Part shown: positions 46,955 to 56,376 of the stretch, piece by piece
How positions within the stretch are numbered: the stretch's first letter is position 1
Layout: the number at the start of each line of letters is the position of its first letter
NCBI RefSeq assembly: GCF_964033635.1
Contig: NZ_OZ035533.1
Coordinates: 2,976,001-3,040,000, forward strand
Direction: 5' to 3'
Source: Chitinophaga sp. MM2321
GTDB taxonomy: Bacteria; Bacteroidota; Bacteroidia; Chitinophagales; Chitinophagaceae
Length of the DNA: 64,000 nt
Made by a program: the position numbers and the translations under genes
Notes under the pieces: model-generated
Told to the model about the DNA's origin: nothing
Databases searched by the model: none
Seen by the model: only the letters and a program-made list of their open reading frames with translations

Positions 46955-47030
46955 GATGATATTGCTATTATTGAAGCTGCTTAGGAGGGAAGGGAATTGA
47001 ATGTATAACAACACGAATAGTAAAAAAGTT
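46955..47030 (-). promoter_or_regulatory. Shared upstream element C
   Basis: On the plus strand: GATGAT, 18 nt, GCTTAGGAGGGA (46979-46990), 21 nt, CACGAATAG and AAAAAAGTT. The 12-nt core is identical to that of element A; the CACGAA(T/C)AG part matches element B. Facing the minus strand it would control the small ORF at 46901 and/or the small-lipoprotein/barrel run starting at 46327. Confidence 0.4.
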
Positions 47031-47165
47031 AACAAACTTTATCTTTTTTCAGAAAAAAAAATTTACCGGTTTAAAAAATAAGGAAGTAATTTGCAGGTAG
47101 TATTATTCCCCCTGAGCATATACAAATCTCTCATCTTCTTTTCCCGTTCATTAAATTCTTATAAA

Positions 47166-48134
47166 ATGAAAAGAGAGAGATTATTTTTCCGCCGTATTCT
47201 TACATTATTCCTGTCATTTATTTTATCCGGTTCGCTGCATGCACAGTTGAAAGGCGATCATTTACTGGGAGATGCAGGGTTGCAATCAGGCACACAAACG
47301 CCGCCGGGGTTTACGCTGGTAGTACCGGTATACTTCTACAATGCCGCCAAACTTAAAAACGGCAAAGGAGAGCTGGTAACAGACAACCTCGGATTAAATA
47401 TGTTTGTTACCGGTATCGGAGGCGCCTGGGTCACCAACCTGAAGATCCTTGGTGGCAACTATGGCGGCACCGCGCTGTTTCCCTTTGCCAGCAACCGCCT
47501 GGAGTCTACGGTTACTACCGTAAAATCACCTTTCGCGTTTACAGATATTTACCTGCAACCTGTTCAACTGGGCTGGCATCTTAAACGGGCAGATTTTGTT
47601 GCCGGATACGCGCTTTATTTACCCAGCGGAAAATACGAACAGGGTGGTGATGATAACAGCGGATTAGGTCAGCTCGTAAATGAATTTTCCGGTGGCAGTA
47701 CCGTATACTTTGATAAGCGGAAAAGTATCCATTTTTCCGCCTTGTTGTCCTATGCACTCAATGGGAAGAAAAAGGGTACGGATGTAAAAACCGGCGATAA
47801 CCTGAGTATAGAAGGCGGTCTTGGGAAAACATGGTACCTGAAAAAAGCTAACAGTCCTATCCCTACTATTATAAACGCAGGCATCATATACTACATGCAA
47901 TTTAAAACAACGGAAGATCATATACCGCTGGCAAGTGGGTTCCTGCTGAATCCTGACAAAGACCAGATATATGGCATTGGTGCAGAAGGCAATGTATTTA
48001 TTCCACACATACGCTCGCTTATTGGCGTAAGATGGTTGGGAGAAACCGGCGCTAAAAACAGGTTACAGGGCAATACGTATATGCTGACGATAGCGTATAT
48101 GCTGAAGACTTTTGAAAAAAAGAAAGGAGAATAA
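47166..48134 (+). CDS. Outer membrane protein, phenol-degradation MetA-like transporter family
   Basis: 322 residues from the ATG at 47166, which opens a signal peptide (MKRERLFFRRILTLFLSFIL, cleavage near LHAQ). The segments GDHLLGDAGLQSGTQTPPGF, LQPVQLGWHLKRADFVAGYA and YLPSGKYEQGGDDN are characteristic of MetA-like outer membrane channels of the longer branch. It is a single plus-strand gene between two minus-strand runs, closed by the hairpin at 48150-48194. The substrate is unknown. Confidence 0.82.
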   Translation: MKRERLFFRRILTLFLSFILSGSLHAQLKGDHLLGDAGLQSGTQTPPGFTLVVPVYFYNAAKLKNGKGELVTDNLGLNMFVTGIGGAWVTNLKILGGNYGGTALFPFASNRLESTVTTVKSPFAFTDIYLQPVQLGWHLKRADFVAGYALYLPSGKYEQGGDDNSGLGQLVNEFSGGSTVYFDKRKSIHFSALLSYALNGKKKGTDVKTGDNLSIEGGLGKTWYLKKANSPIPTIINAGIIYYMQFKTTEDHIPLASGFLLNPDKDQIYGIGAEGNVFIPHIRSLIGVRWLGETGAKNRLQGNTYMLTIAYMLKTFEKKKGE

Positions 48135-48149
48135 TAGCCTTGTATAAAC

Positions 48150-48194
48150 GAATGTACGGGTAAATACCTGTTGTTATATTTTACCCGTACATTC
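48150..48194. terminator. 15-bp perfect hairpin between convergent genes
   Basis: Arms 48150-48164 (GAATGTACGGGTAAA) and 48180-48194 are exact complements with a 15-nt A/T-rich loop. It lies 15 bp after one stop codon and 18 bp before the other. The stem is shorter and the loop larger than at the other convergent junctions. Confidence 0.7.
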
Positions 48195-48212
48195 ATTTTG
48201 TCGCTCGCAATA

Positions 48213-49817
48213 TCACGGTTTCACTTCCACAAAATCGCCTGCTTTCCAGCTTTTATCAAAAAATGGTTCCAATGGGCTGTATAGTCTCAGCAACACAAAC
48301 CAGCCTTTTCCCGGCACACTCTGGATCCAGTTACCATCACTAATCCCTCCGGGCTTGCGGGGTCCGACATAGATAGTAGTAGACCCGTCCGTACCAGGCA
48401 TTGCAGCCGGTGTAGGAAAGCTTTGACTACCGGCCCGGGGATACCGCTGTGCTGTTTCCCGCATAGACCGTGTTTGATTATCGTATAAGGTCAGCGACCA
48501 GAATTTAGCTGCCGGAATATTAGGCGGTAATATTATTTTATAGGTTTTATTCCCATCAAAAGGTTCTCCTGCTGATGTATAAAAAGCGGCCAGGTATTGT
48601 GATCCGATATTGGCAAGCCGCATACACATGGCAGGTGTAATGCCTGTTGCCACGTAAAACATCGCAGTCCTTGAATTAAGTTTACGCGCACCATCCTCCG
48701 GATATTGTTTAATGCCGGTCTTTGTTACTTCAGGCGGTGGTCTCATGAAATCATATCCACCAACAAATAAGGAATTACACCATTTGGAAGCAGGGCCATA
48801 ATAATTAAATTCTTCTGACTCTCGCGGGTTCGTTGAAACACTTCGGCTCATAGCATTGCCCACCGCAGCTGCATTAACAAGAATCTTTTTCATCCGGGCA
48901 TCGGGACTAAAAGTCTTTCCCTTTACAATCCCTACAGCTGCCAGTTGTCCGCCTATTTCAGGATCAAGGGCATCAGCAGGTTCCGCCTGAACAAGTTCAT
49001 TTACAACCTCATAAAAAGAATAATCACCCGGAGGAATGGTGTTCATTACTTTTCCGGTGCCTTCCACAAATCTTGGTGAAGCCGCCTTGCTCAAAGCCGC
49101 CAATGGAGCCTTATTACCAAGAAAATCGGCTATACTGGTGCCATAACTCCCCGGAATATATGGATATATTCTGAGTGTTTTCTTTACATGCTCATCCACC
49201 GCTTTTGGATCATTATTTTCCATGAATGCACGCCCCAGCAGGCTCACTTTTGTTGTACGGCATTGACTCACAAAATAGCCACCATCAGGTATGACACCCT
49301 TATAACCCGGCGGCAGCAGCAGGTACTTCCCTCCTGCTGCCCTGTCGGGGCCAGACATACCAAAGTCTGTAATCCATCTCCACCACATATCATCAATCAC
49401 ACCCAGCGACCCGGGAGGTGTTTCTATTACCAGTGGCCCTTTACTCAAATCCAGGTAACTCCAGAAATAATAAGTATCTGCATTAGCGGTAAGGAATAAT
49501 GATTTAGAATCCATTAATCCTGAAAACACCAGCACATCATTATCGTTTATACCGGCTGCAATGAAGCCATTCCTCAAAGCACACTGTGATGCTGCAGCAT
49601 AAGCGTTCATAAAAGCATCTACCCCATGAATATAGTCCAGTTCATCATACATTTTCCGGGTGGTAGCTGCTGAAGGTATTCCGTCTTTAAAGTCAAGGAT
49701 GCCAAGGTGGGTTTGCACCTTGTCTGCTGTGGATATTGCCTGCAAGGATTTTTCAGGGATCTGTGCATTTCCCGGACGTGTCATTATCCCAATCAGCAAT
49801 GCGAATAGATATCTCAT
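48213..49817 (-). CDS. DUF1254/DUF1214 secreted protein
   Basis: 534 residues with a signal peptide (cleavage near GNAQ). The N-terminal half is DUF1254 (ANADTYYFWSYLDLSKGPLV, DDMWWRWITDFGMSGPDRA, GGKYLLLPPGYKG), and the C-terminal half is DUF1214 (AKFWSLTLYDNQTRSM ... GNWIQSVPGKGWFVLLRLYS, then PLEPFFDKSWKAGDFVEV). The family has no settled function and is often found near sulfatases and outer-membrane channels. It is the last gene of the run that begins with the arylsulfatase, 66 bp after BatD. Confidence 0.9.
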   Translation of the reverse strand: MRYLFALLIGIMTRPGNAQIPEKSLQAISTADKVQTHLGILDFKDGIPSAATTRKMYDELDYIHGVDAFMNAYAAASQCALRNGFIAAGINDNDVLVFSGLMDSKSLFLTANADTYYFWSYLDLSKGPLVIETPPGSLGVIDDMWWRWITDFGMSGPDRAAGGKYLLLPPGYKGVIPDGGYFVSQCRTTKVSLLGRAFMENNDPKAVDEHVKKTLRIYPYIPGSYGTSIADFLGNKAPLAALSKAASPRFVEGTGKVMNTIPPGDYSFYEVVNELVQAEPADALDPEIGGQLAAVGIVKGKTFSPDARMKKILVNAAAVGNAMSRSVSTNPRESEEFNYYGPASKWCNSLFVGGYDFMRPPPEVTKTGIKQYPEDGARKLNSRTAMFYVATGITPAMCMRLANIGSQYLAAFYTSAGEPFDGNKTYKIILPPNIPAAKFWSLTLYDNQTRSMRETAQRYPRAGSQSFPTPAAMPGTDGSTTIYVGPRKPGGISDGNWIQSVPGKGWFVLLRLYSPLEPFFDKSWKAGDFVEVKP

Positions 49818-49883
49818 ATCATCATTAATTTTTGCATCAGTTACAGATGCCGTGAATAATAAAACCGGTCCTGATAAGTTTAG

Positions 49884-51230
49884 CTATTTCCCCCATTCCT
49901 GTTGCTCTTCGGGCAATTTATTCTTATTTAAAGCGTGCTTATTCCTGCGCCGGTATGTATAAAAATATTTTTTTAATTTCTTCGCAGTTGTTGCAGCCGC
50001 CGCGTCATCTTTGTATACCTGGACTTCATATTGCCTGAAACATTCTTTCAATACCGGTTCATCCTGCTCTTCCAACGTTTTAATAACAGAAGCCTGTTTA
50101 TGAGCAGATGGACGCCGGTCCCACCACTGATACAACCTCCGTATAAAATCCGGGCCTGTTGCCGGGGCACGCAGCAATTTTATAAACCAATACGTTTCAC
50201 TGACGACATAACGTTTCCGGGCAGCCTTCAGCATCCGCCACATTTTCAGCAGGTAACGGATTAATAACAGTAATATCACCACTAATGGTACAGCATATAA
50301 CAAAGCCTGGTACCAGGGTATTCCGAAAATCAGCCACACCTGTTGATGTGTTGTCTCTTTTGTGGTGACCTGTAAAGCACCCAGGCTATCTTTGAGTGTG
50401 GTGAGCATTCCCAGGTCAGGGTTATCCATCACCTTTAATGTAACGGTGGGTAGCTTACGCGCGTACAATCCCGCTGCATAAGGATTCCACCAACTCAATT
50501 TTATTGCCGGCATTGTCCAGGTCCCTGCTTTGGTAAGCAGGTAAGTAGTGGTTTGTATGCGCGCGCCGTTTGCATCCGTTTCATTTCGTGTATCCTTCAG
50601 CGTGGGAGCGCCCGGATAAGCAGTTGCCCAGTCCACTTTTTGCAAAGCTATTTCGGGAATAAACTGTGGTAAGGTGCCATTGGCATCCACGGTTATCGTT
50701 TGTTTTAGTACATCGCCTACCCGCAGCTCTTTCAATGGCTTGTTCCAGTGTTCAGACAATTGCACATCCGTGGCCACCATCCAGGATTCATTGGCTGGAT
50801 ATTCACGTGGCACAGGCTTCACAATGTATGTCCTGGAAGGTGTATGAATCGTTATACTTTTAGCTTCCGCACTGCCCTCCCGGGGCGTGGTTGCCTTGAT
50901 ACTGAGGGAGGGAACCGCAAACTGACCTGCCTTATAAGGGAAAACGATATAGTAAAACTGTATACCTGAAAATGATTTACCATGATCTGTAAACCTGCCG
51001 GGCTGTGCTTTTGTAAACGGGATGATAAAGGCGCCGGGTATCTGTATATTATCAAATTCCAGTGGCTCGGTAAACCAGGTAGCAGTAAGTACGGTGTAAG
51101 TAACTTTAAACGGCTGTTGTATATACACAGCTGTTTTATTCAGTTCCACCCGCGCAAAGCAGGACTGTTGCGCTACTGTATTATTACAGCTCATGCAAAT
51201 CAGTATCCCCGTAATAAAACCTCTTACCAT
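49884..51230 (-). CDS. batD: BatD-like protein
   Basis: 448 residues. Signal peptide (MVRGFITGILICMSC region), then Ig-like beta domains (ARVELNKTAVYIQQPFKVTY; QFYYIVFPYKAGQFAVPSLS; TTTYLLTKAGTWTMPAIKLS), one membrane helix (LLYAVPLVVILLLLIRYLLK) and a basic cytoplasmic tail of about 130 residues. This is the BatD (oxygen-tolerance) layout. Its start overlaps the preceding Bat gene by 7 bp. It probably forms a periplasmic partner of the VWA membrane proteins. Confidence 0.85.
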   Translation of the reverse strand: MVRGFITGILICMSCNNTVAQQSCFARVELNKTAVYIQQPFKVTYTVLTATWFTEPLEFDNIQIPGAFIIPFTKAQPGRFTDHGKSFSGIQFYYIVFPYKAGQFAVPSLSIKATTPREGSAEAKSITIHTPSRTYIVKPVPREYPANESWMVATDVQLSEHWNKPLKELRVGDVLKQTITVDANGTLPQFIPEIALQKVDWATAYPGAPTLKDTRNETDANGARIQTTTYLLTKAGTWTMPAIKLSWWNPYAAGLYARKLPTVTLKVMDNPDLGMLTTLKDSLGALQVTTKETTHQQVWLIFGIPWYQALLYAVPLVVILLLLIRYLLKMWRMLKAARKRYVVSETYWFIKLLRAPATGPDFIRRLYQWWDRRPSAHKQASVIKTLEEQDEPVLKECFRQYEVQVYKDDAAAATTAKKLKKYFYTYRRRNKHALNKNKLPEEQQEWGK

Positions 51231-52945
51231 TGTTCTTTCCCCGGTTTTACATTTTTGAAATATTCCTTTCGCTGTAATTCAAAACGCTTATGCAGAAATT
51301 CCGACGGATCGGCTGGTGCTTTGCGGAAAATAATGTTCTTCATATCCTGACTACTACCGGCAGCGGTATCCTGTTGCTGCGGAGGCGCATCTCCTTCCTG
51401 TGCCTGGTGTATATTGGTCTTCACTTCATCTGTAAGCCGGTCACCGGATGTAGGCATATCTTTCACTTTTGTATCTGCAGAGAGGGACGGATCGTTTCCC
51501 TGCCGTTTTCTTTCTTTTAAAGGCAGCGTATCTTTTTTCTTTTCTTTTAAAGCTGTTTCCGGTTGATCCAGGCGCAGCACGGAATCTATCTGCATACCAG
51601 CCTGTTTTACATGGTGTATGCTGTTGTTCACTTTATCGTTCAATGTATTATCCAGTTCTTTTGCCTGACTAAAATCCTGCATCGCTTCCTCATACCTGCC
51701 TAAGTGGGCCAGCGCGAGTCCGCGGTTATAGTAGCCGGTAGCGGAGCTGTCCAGCGCAAACAATGCAGCGGCAGCTTCATAGTCTCCCGCTTTGTAAGCC
51801 GCAGTAGCCTTGTGTTCCAGGTTGACAAAACGAGCAGCAGCCGTTGCATAATCCTGCTGGTTATAAAGTACCTGGCCCTGGTAATCCCTGGTATACCACC
51901 AGTCAGCTTCCCTGCTTTTTACCGAACAGCCCTGAAAGATCAATACCGGTAATAGCCAGCACCATTGCAGGCTCCAACCTTTTCTAAACCAGAACAGGCC
52001 AATCAACAAAGCAGGCACCAGGAACAGATAGCCCACATCATTCCAGCTTTTCTCATCCAGTTTTTCATCTTTTCCAAAGATCAGTTTATCACGTATACGT
52101 TTGGCAATACCTCCAACATCAGTGGTATCAAGGGTAAGCGGGGAAATAATGATCCTGGGATTTTGCCGGATACTTTGCACCGCCGCCGGGTCCTGCCTGG
52201 AGATCACTTTCCCGAAACCGGGTACCGTTGCACCTTGTGGAGAGGATACCAGCAATATTTCCATGCGATGGATCGTGCTGTTCGCATAATTATTTAACGA
52301 TACCGCATCATCAGCCGAGATGGCATCTGTAAGCAGGAAAACGGTACCCGGCACCAGTTGGGGCGCCATCAATGTATCAATAGCTTTGATCAATAACGGC
52401 ATATTCCCTCCCTGTACCGGCATTACGCGGTTCTGCAAGCTCCCTGTGTGCAGCTTCAGTAATTTATAATCAGCGGTGAAGGGAAGCACCAGGTGCGGCG
52501 TTCCGGCGAAAGCCAGCAACCCGGCGCCTGCGCGGGGATTGGCATCCAGGAAATCGCTTACTTTCAGTTTTGCCCGCTCCAGCCTGTTGGGTTGAATATC
52601 AGTGGCCAGCATTGACCTGGATAGATCCATAACAATCAATACCACTGCCTGTATTTTTTGTCCGGGTACCTTTACTTTTTCCCAGGTAGGTCCGGCCATC
52701 CCCAGGATGGCGCAGGACATGCCAACCAGGAAAGCAAGCAAGGGAATTATAAATGCCCACCGGTTACTCCCGGTAAACATATAAGGGCGCAAAGCCGATG
52801 CAATGATACTTTTCCATTGCTGATGCTCCTTGTTCCCTGCCAGCGTTAATAATGCCAGCAATATTAACGGCACAAACAACCACAACGCCACAGGGCGCAG
52901 GAAATGAAATTGTTGCCAGTCAATATTTTTCAGCAGGTCAGCCAT
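51224..52945 (-). CDS. BatB/BatC fusion: membrane VWA protein with TPR tail
   Basis: 573 residues. Two N-terminal membrane helices (19-35, 64-82) flank the entry to a von Willebrand A domain with a complete MIDAS start DLSRS (107-111) and a later FLLTDAISADD. A membrane helix near 315-340 closes the BatB part. A second lipobox-like ILIFQGCSVKS then leads into TPR-like helices (YNRGLALAHLGRYEEAMQDF) and a charged, Gln/Lys-rich tail, as in BatC. So the chain joins BatB and BatC. It overlaps BatA by 8 bp and BatD by 7 bp, which indicates coupled translation. Confidence 0.85.
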   Translation of the reverse strand: MADLLKNIDWQQFHFLRPVALWLFVPLILLALLTLAGNKEHQQWKSIIASALRPYMFTGSNRWAFIIPLLAFLVGMSCAILGMAGPTWEKVKVPGQKIQAVVLIVMDLSRSMLATDIQPNRLERAKLKVSDFLDANPRAGAGLLAFAGTPHLVLPFTADYKLLKLHTGSLQNRVMPVQGGNMPLLIKAIDTLMAPQLVPGTVFLLTDAISADDAVSLNNYANSTIHRMEILLVSSPQGATVPGFGKVISRQDPAAVQSIRQNPRIIISPLTLDTTDVGGIAKRIRDKLIFGKDEKLDEKSWNDVGYLFLVPALLIGLFWFRKGWSLQWCWLLPVLIFQGCSVKSREADWWYTRDYQGQVLYNQQDYATAAARFVNLEHKATAAYKAGDYEAAAALFALDSSATGYYNRGLALAHLGRYEEAMQDFSQAKELDNTLNDKVNNSIHHVKQAGMQIDSVLRLDQPETALKEKKKDTLPLKERKRQGNDPSLSADTKVKDMPTSGDRLTDEVKTNIHQAQEGDAPPQQQDTAAGSSQDMKNIIFRKAPADPSEFLHKRFELQRKEYFKNVKPGKEQW

Positions 52946-53930
52946 GCTCTTTTTTTGTTGTGATCAGTGTCGCCACAGCGGCTGTTAACTGAAAAACAAA
53001 TACCAGTAAAACGCCCAGTGCCAAAGGATAATAGTATAGCAAGGTGACGGGTTTGTATTGATCTTCCTGGTATTCCACCGGGGAAAGTTTATCCAGTGTA
53101 CGGTATACATCCCTTAATTCCCCTTCATTCATGGCGTTAAAATATTTTCCGCCCGTAAGCTGTGCAATACCTTTCAGTGTTTTTTCATCCAGATCGTATC
53201 CTCCACTCCCACCGGCTTTACCAATACCCATTGTATAGATCACGATGCTATCCTTCTTCGCCACACCGGCGGCATCCAGTGGTAAAAGATCTGTTCCGGT
53301 ATCGATACCATCTGTGAGCAGCAGCATTACTTTCTGCGGCAGGGTATCTGCAGCTAATATTTTTACGCTGTAGGTAATCGCATCGCCAATGTTGGTCATT
53401 TGCCCGGCCATCCCTACTTCTGTCTGATCCAGCAACCAGGAGATCATTGGCAGATCAGTGGTAAGTGGCGCCTGTAAATAGGCATTACTGCCAAATACGA
53501 CCAACGAGATACGGTCACTTTTTCTTTCTGATACAAAGTCTTTCATCAGGTGTTTTACAGCCTCCCAGCGGCTCATACGCCTGCCATTGACGACCCAATC
53601 TGTTTGTGCCATGCTGAATGAAATATCTGCTGCGATCAAAAAGCTCCTGACTATTTTGGCATGTTTGCCCGGCTTTGCCGTATACCGGGGTGAAGACAGT
53701 GCGGCCAACCCGCAAACCCAAACGAGTACCAACACGATCCACGCCAGTATATTTCTTCGCTTCACCCAGGCATTACGCCGGGGCTTTTGCCCTGATACGG
53801 TCACCGTGCGTGCAAAGAATGGTACGATCAGTGCCGCCCTCCTGCGCCGCAGTGGTGGCAGCAGCAGGTACACCAATAAGGGCAAAGGCAGCAACAGCCC
53901 AACCCATTTATATGCCACCTCAAATTCCAT
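52938..53930 (-). CDS. batA: BatA-like membrane VWA protein
   Basis: 330 residues from the ATG at 53930 (MEFEVAYKW); a start 13 codons upstream gives an unlikely polar extension. One N-terminal helix (9-25), a second at about 61-78, then a VWA domain with MIDAS start DISFS (102-106), SLVVFGSNAYLQAPLTTD and LLLTDGIDTGTD, and a C-terminal membrane helix (LLYYYPLALGVLLVFVFQLT). It is the classical BatA design. It overlaps the DUF4381 gene by 11 bp. Confidence 0.87.
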   Translation of the reverse strand: MEFEVAYKWVGLLLPLPLLVYLLLPPLRRRRAALIVPFFARTVTVSGQKPRRNAWVKRRNILAWIVLVLVWVCGLAALSSPRYTAKPGKHAKIVRSFLIAADISFSMAQTDWVVNGRRMSRWEAVKHLMKDFVSERKSDRISLVVFGSNAYLQAPLTTDLPMISWLLDQTEVGMAGQMTNIGDAITYSVKILAADTLPQKVMLLLTDGIDTGTDLLPLDAAGVAKKDSIVIYTMGIGKAGGSGGYDLDEKTLKGIAQLTGGKYFNAMNEGELRDVYRTLDKLSPVEYQEDQYKPVTLLYYYPLALGVLLVFVFQLTAAVATLITTKKEHG

Positions 53931-54405
53931 GTCTGTGTTTTTGAATCCAGCGCCGGGTTTTAGCGACAAAAACCTGCACGGCTGTTTCAGGGACCGCTGC
54001 GTCTTTTTTATACAGTGCTCCTTCTAGCAACTGCGTATCTGCTCCTGAAAAAGAACTTTCTTTCCAGGTACTATTCAAAAATGTGGTGAGATCAGTGCCC
54101 CGCAAAGATGCTACGGCGCTTCTGCCGTAAACCTTCATGGAAACCCTCTTTATGAGCATCGCAGCTTCATACAATAATGCCGGGGAACCGGTTGCATCTC
54201 GGTAACGGATACAGGATTGCTGCAATGAATAAACAGCGTGTCTGCGGTAAATATTCCGGCGGTAATATCTCCCTAACAAAATAAACAGCAGTACCAACAG
54301 CAGCCCCAATAAACAAAACAATACATACCAGCCGGGTGCATCAAAACTGAACCGCACCTTTGAAGGCTCTATCAACTCTCCGAATTGTTTTGATGGCTCC
54401 TGCAT
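53920..54405 (-). CDS. DUF4381-like membrane protein of the Bat operon
   Basis: 161 residues from the ATG at 54405; the longer frame up to 54573 lies wholly inside the DUF58 gene. One membrane helix (WYVLFCLLGLLLVLLFILLG) near residues 26-46 follows a short periplasmic start, and a helical basic cytoplasmic domain with YEAAMLIKRVSMKVYG follows. This small component is standard between DUF58 and BatA in MoxR/Bat operons. It starts 5 bp after the DUF58 stop. Confidence 0.78.
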   Translation of the reverse strand: MQEPSKQFGELIEPSKVRFSFDAPGWYVLFCLLGLLLVLLFILLGRYYRRNIYRRHAVYSLQQSCIRYRDATGSPALLYEAAMLIKRVSMKVYGRSAVASLRGTDLTTFLNSTWKESSFSGADTQLLEGALYKKDAAVPETAVQVFVAKTRRWIQKHRHGI

Positions 54406-54410
54406 AGACA

Positions 54411-55352
54411 CTATGTTGATCTGTTTACAAAAAACTGCATGATCTGGCTCTCTACGGTAGTAGCCGTATCTATAAACACCACGGGTATACGATAATTCCT
54501 GAACTCCGCTACCATTGATCGTTTCATGGCTTCGTAACTCTCGCTGTACCGGGTGTTGTGTTTGTTCTCCCATAGCAACTGGTATTCACCATCGCTCAGT
54601 ACAAGCCGGCCTGCCGGCAAAACTGCCTCCAGCGGGTCTGTAATATGTATCAGGATAACATCATTATGCATGGCTATGCTGCGCAGGTGTTGCCGGCTTT
54701 CATCATTCATAACAGACAGATCACTGATAACAGTTAGTACATAATCATGTGAGATGACTGACCTGGCCATCTGAAGAATATTACCCAGCAGTTGTGTATT
54801 GGGGAGCAATTGCGTACGTTCGGGCAGCAGCCTGTTTTTTGTTACGATCGACTGAAGCAGGTACTGAACATGTTCTTTACTTCTTTTTGGTGTAATGAAA
54901 TCGTTGCCGGATTCATTAAAAACAATACCCCCTACCCGGTCGCCTCTTTTAATGGTATAAAATGCGCTCAAAGCGGCAAGTTGCGCCGCCACAACAGATT
55001 TCACCCTTTCTGACGAACCAAAGAATAACATACTGCTCTGGTCTACCAGCAGGAACGTGGGCCGTTCCTTTTCTTCATTAAATACTTTGGAATGCGTAAC
55101 CCCGGTACGTGCCGTTACATGCCAGTCGATATTACGTATATCATCACCGGGAACGTATATACGAACTTCTTCAAAATCAAGTCCGCGGCCTCTCAGCCGG
55201 GAGGCATGTCTTCCGGCAAGCAGGGAATAAACAGGATGTTGGGGTAATAGCGGAATTTCCTGTACATAGTATTCATACCTCATCAGGTCCTCCATGGAGG
55301 TAACTACACCGGGAGGATAAACAGGCTCTTTATGTTTTTGCAACTTGCTCAT
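54411..55352 (-). CDS. DUF58 protein of the MoxR/Bat operon
   Basis: 313 residues. The DUF58 core is seen in GRGLDFEEVRIYVPGDDIRN then IDWHVTARTG, followed by a VWA-like fold with TFLLVDQSSMLFFGSS and RGDRVGGIVFN. No membrane helix, so cytoplasmic or peripheral. Its start codon shares one base with the MoxR stop (TAATG), so the two are cotranslated. DUF58 proteins are thought to be VWA partners on which MoxR ATPases act. Confidence 0.9.
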   Translation of the reverse strand: MSKLQKHKEPVYPPGVVTSMEDLMRYEYYVQEIPLLPQHPVYSLLAGRHASRLRGRGLDFEEVRIYVPGDDIRNIDWHVTARTGVTHSKVFNEEKERPTFLLVDQSSMLFFGSSERVKSVVAAQLAALSAFYTIKRGDRVGGIVFNESGNDFITPKRSKEHVQYLLQSIVTKNRLLPERTQLLPNTQLLGNILQMARSVISHDYVLTVISDLSVMNDESRQHLRSIAMHNDVILIHITDPLEAVLPAGRLVLSDGEYQLLWENKHNTRYSESYEAMKRSMVAEFRNYRIPVVFIDTATTVESQIMQFFVNRST

Positions 55353-56311
55353 TATACAACGGCTACTACTTTTAATAATTCATCTATTACATCATCCGCA
55401 CTCATTTTTGCAACGTTTGCTTCGTAGCTGAGAATGATCCGGTGCCGCAATACATCATGCACCGCATAACGGATGTCTTCCGGTGTTACATAGTCTCTTG
55501 CGTCCATCCAGGCGATAGTGCGTGCACATCTGTCGAGACCAATACTACCGCGGGGACTGGCGCCATAACTGAGCCACCGCTGCAAGTCCTTACTGAACTG
55601 ATCGGGATAGCGGGTAGCGGTAATGATACCCGTTAAATACTTCTCCGCAGCCTCGCTTACATTTACCCCGTTAATTTCTTTGCGTGCATCAAAGATGGCT
55701 TGTTGAGGAATCGTTTCGTTTGTTGCTTCCTGTCCTTTTGCTTCTTCTCTCACCAGTCGTACGATCCTGATTTCACTGTCATTATCAGGATAGGTGATCT
55801 GTATCTTCATAACAAACCGGTCCAGCTGGGCTTCCGGCAACGGATAGGTACCTTCCTGTTCAATCGGATTTTGTGTGGCCAGTACCATGAAGAGCGGTTC
55901 CATCTTATGTGTTTTACCGGCAACAGATACCTGTCTTTCTTCCATCGCTTCCAGTAAGGCGGATTGTACTTTTGCGGGTGCGCGGTTTATTTCATCTGCC
56001 AGTACCAGGTTGCTGAAGATGGGGCCAGGTTGGAAAATGAAGTGTTCCGCAGACTGTGGCTGGTAAATTTCCGTTCCGGTAACATCTGCCGGAAGCAGGT
56101 CCGGTGTAAACTGTATGCGGCTTAACTTACATTCAAGGTGATGGGCCAGGCTTTTTACGGCCCTGGTCTTCGCCAGTCCGGGAAGTCCTTCCAACAGCAC
56201 GTTACCATCTGTCAGCAAGCCTACCAGGATCTTTTCAATCACATCCTGCTGACCAATAACGTTATCGCCCATACGTTTTTTCAGTAGTTTAACCTGATCC
56301 AGGGTTGTCAT
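55352..56311 (-). CDS. MoxR-family AAA+ ATPase
   Basis: 319 residues. Walker A GLPGLAKT (42-49), Walker B LVLADEIN (102-109), sensor 1 in LFMVLATQNPIEQEGTYPLP, and sensor 2/arginine region in LQRWLSYGASPRGSIGLDR. MoxR ATPases act as chaperones for VWA-domain partners, here DUF58, BatA and BatB/C. The gene is 65 bp downstream of the arylsulfatase. Its role in this operon is probably to assemble or activate an envelope complex. Confidence 0.93.
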   Translation of the reverse strand: MTTLDQVKLLKKRMGDNVIGQQDVIEKILVGLLTDGNVLLEGLPGLAKTRAVKSLAHHLECKLSRIQFTPDLLPADVTGTEIYQPQSAEHFIFQPGPIFSNLVLADEINRAPAKVQSALLEAMEERQVSVAGKTHKMEPLFMVLATQNPIEQEGTYPLPEAQLDRFVMKIQITYPDNDSEIRIVRLVREEAKGQEATNETIPQQAIFDARKEINGVNVSEAAEKYLTGIITATRYPDQFSKDLQRWLSYGASPRGSIGLDRCARTIAWMDARDYVTPEDIRYAVHDVLRHRIILSYEANVAKMSADDVIDELLKVVAVV

Positions 56312-56376
56312 GAGTATAGTTGCATTAAAGAGGCTGCCTCTTGCTGAGAGAAACAGCCTCCATGGATATATGAACC

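Larger units (their letters stand above)
46328..47165. other. Long divergent region with regulatory element C and a possible small ORF
   Basis: 838 bp. It contains the shared element at 46955-47030 and a 39-codon minus-strand frame at 46782-46901. A 71-codon plus-strand frame at 46510-46725 has no signal or motif and is unlikely to be real. The last 80 bp before the next gene are very A/T-rich. Confidence 0.5.

Noticed and set aside
46979..47080. GGAGG in element C read as a ribosome binding site for a 26-codon plus-strand frame (ATG at 47001)
   Set aside because: Elements A and B have the same GGAGG without a suitable frame behind it, and the peptide is only Lys/Asn-rich A/T sequence.
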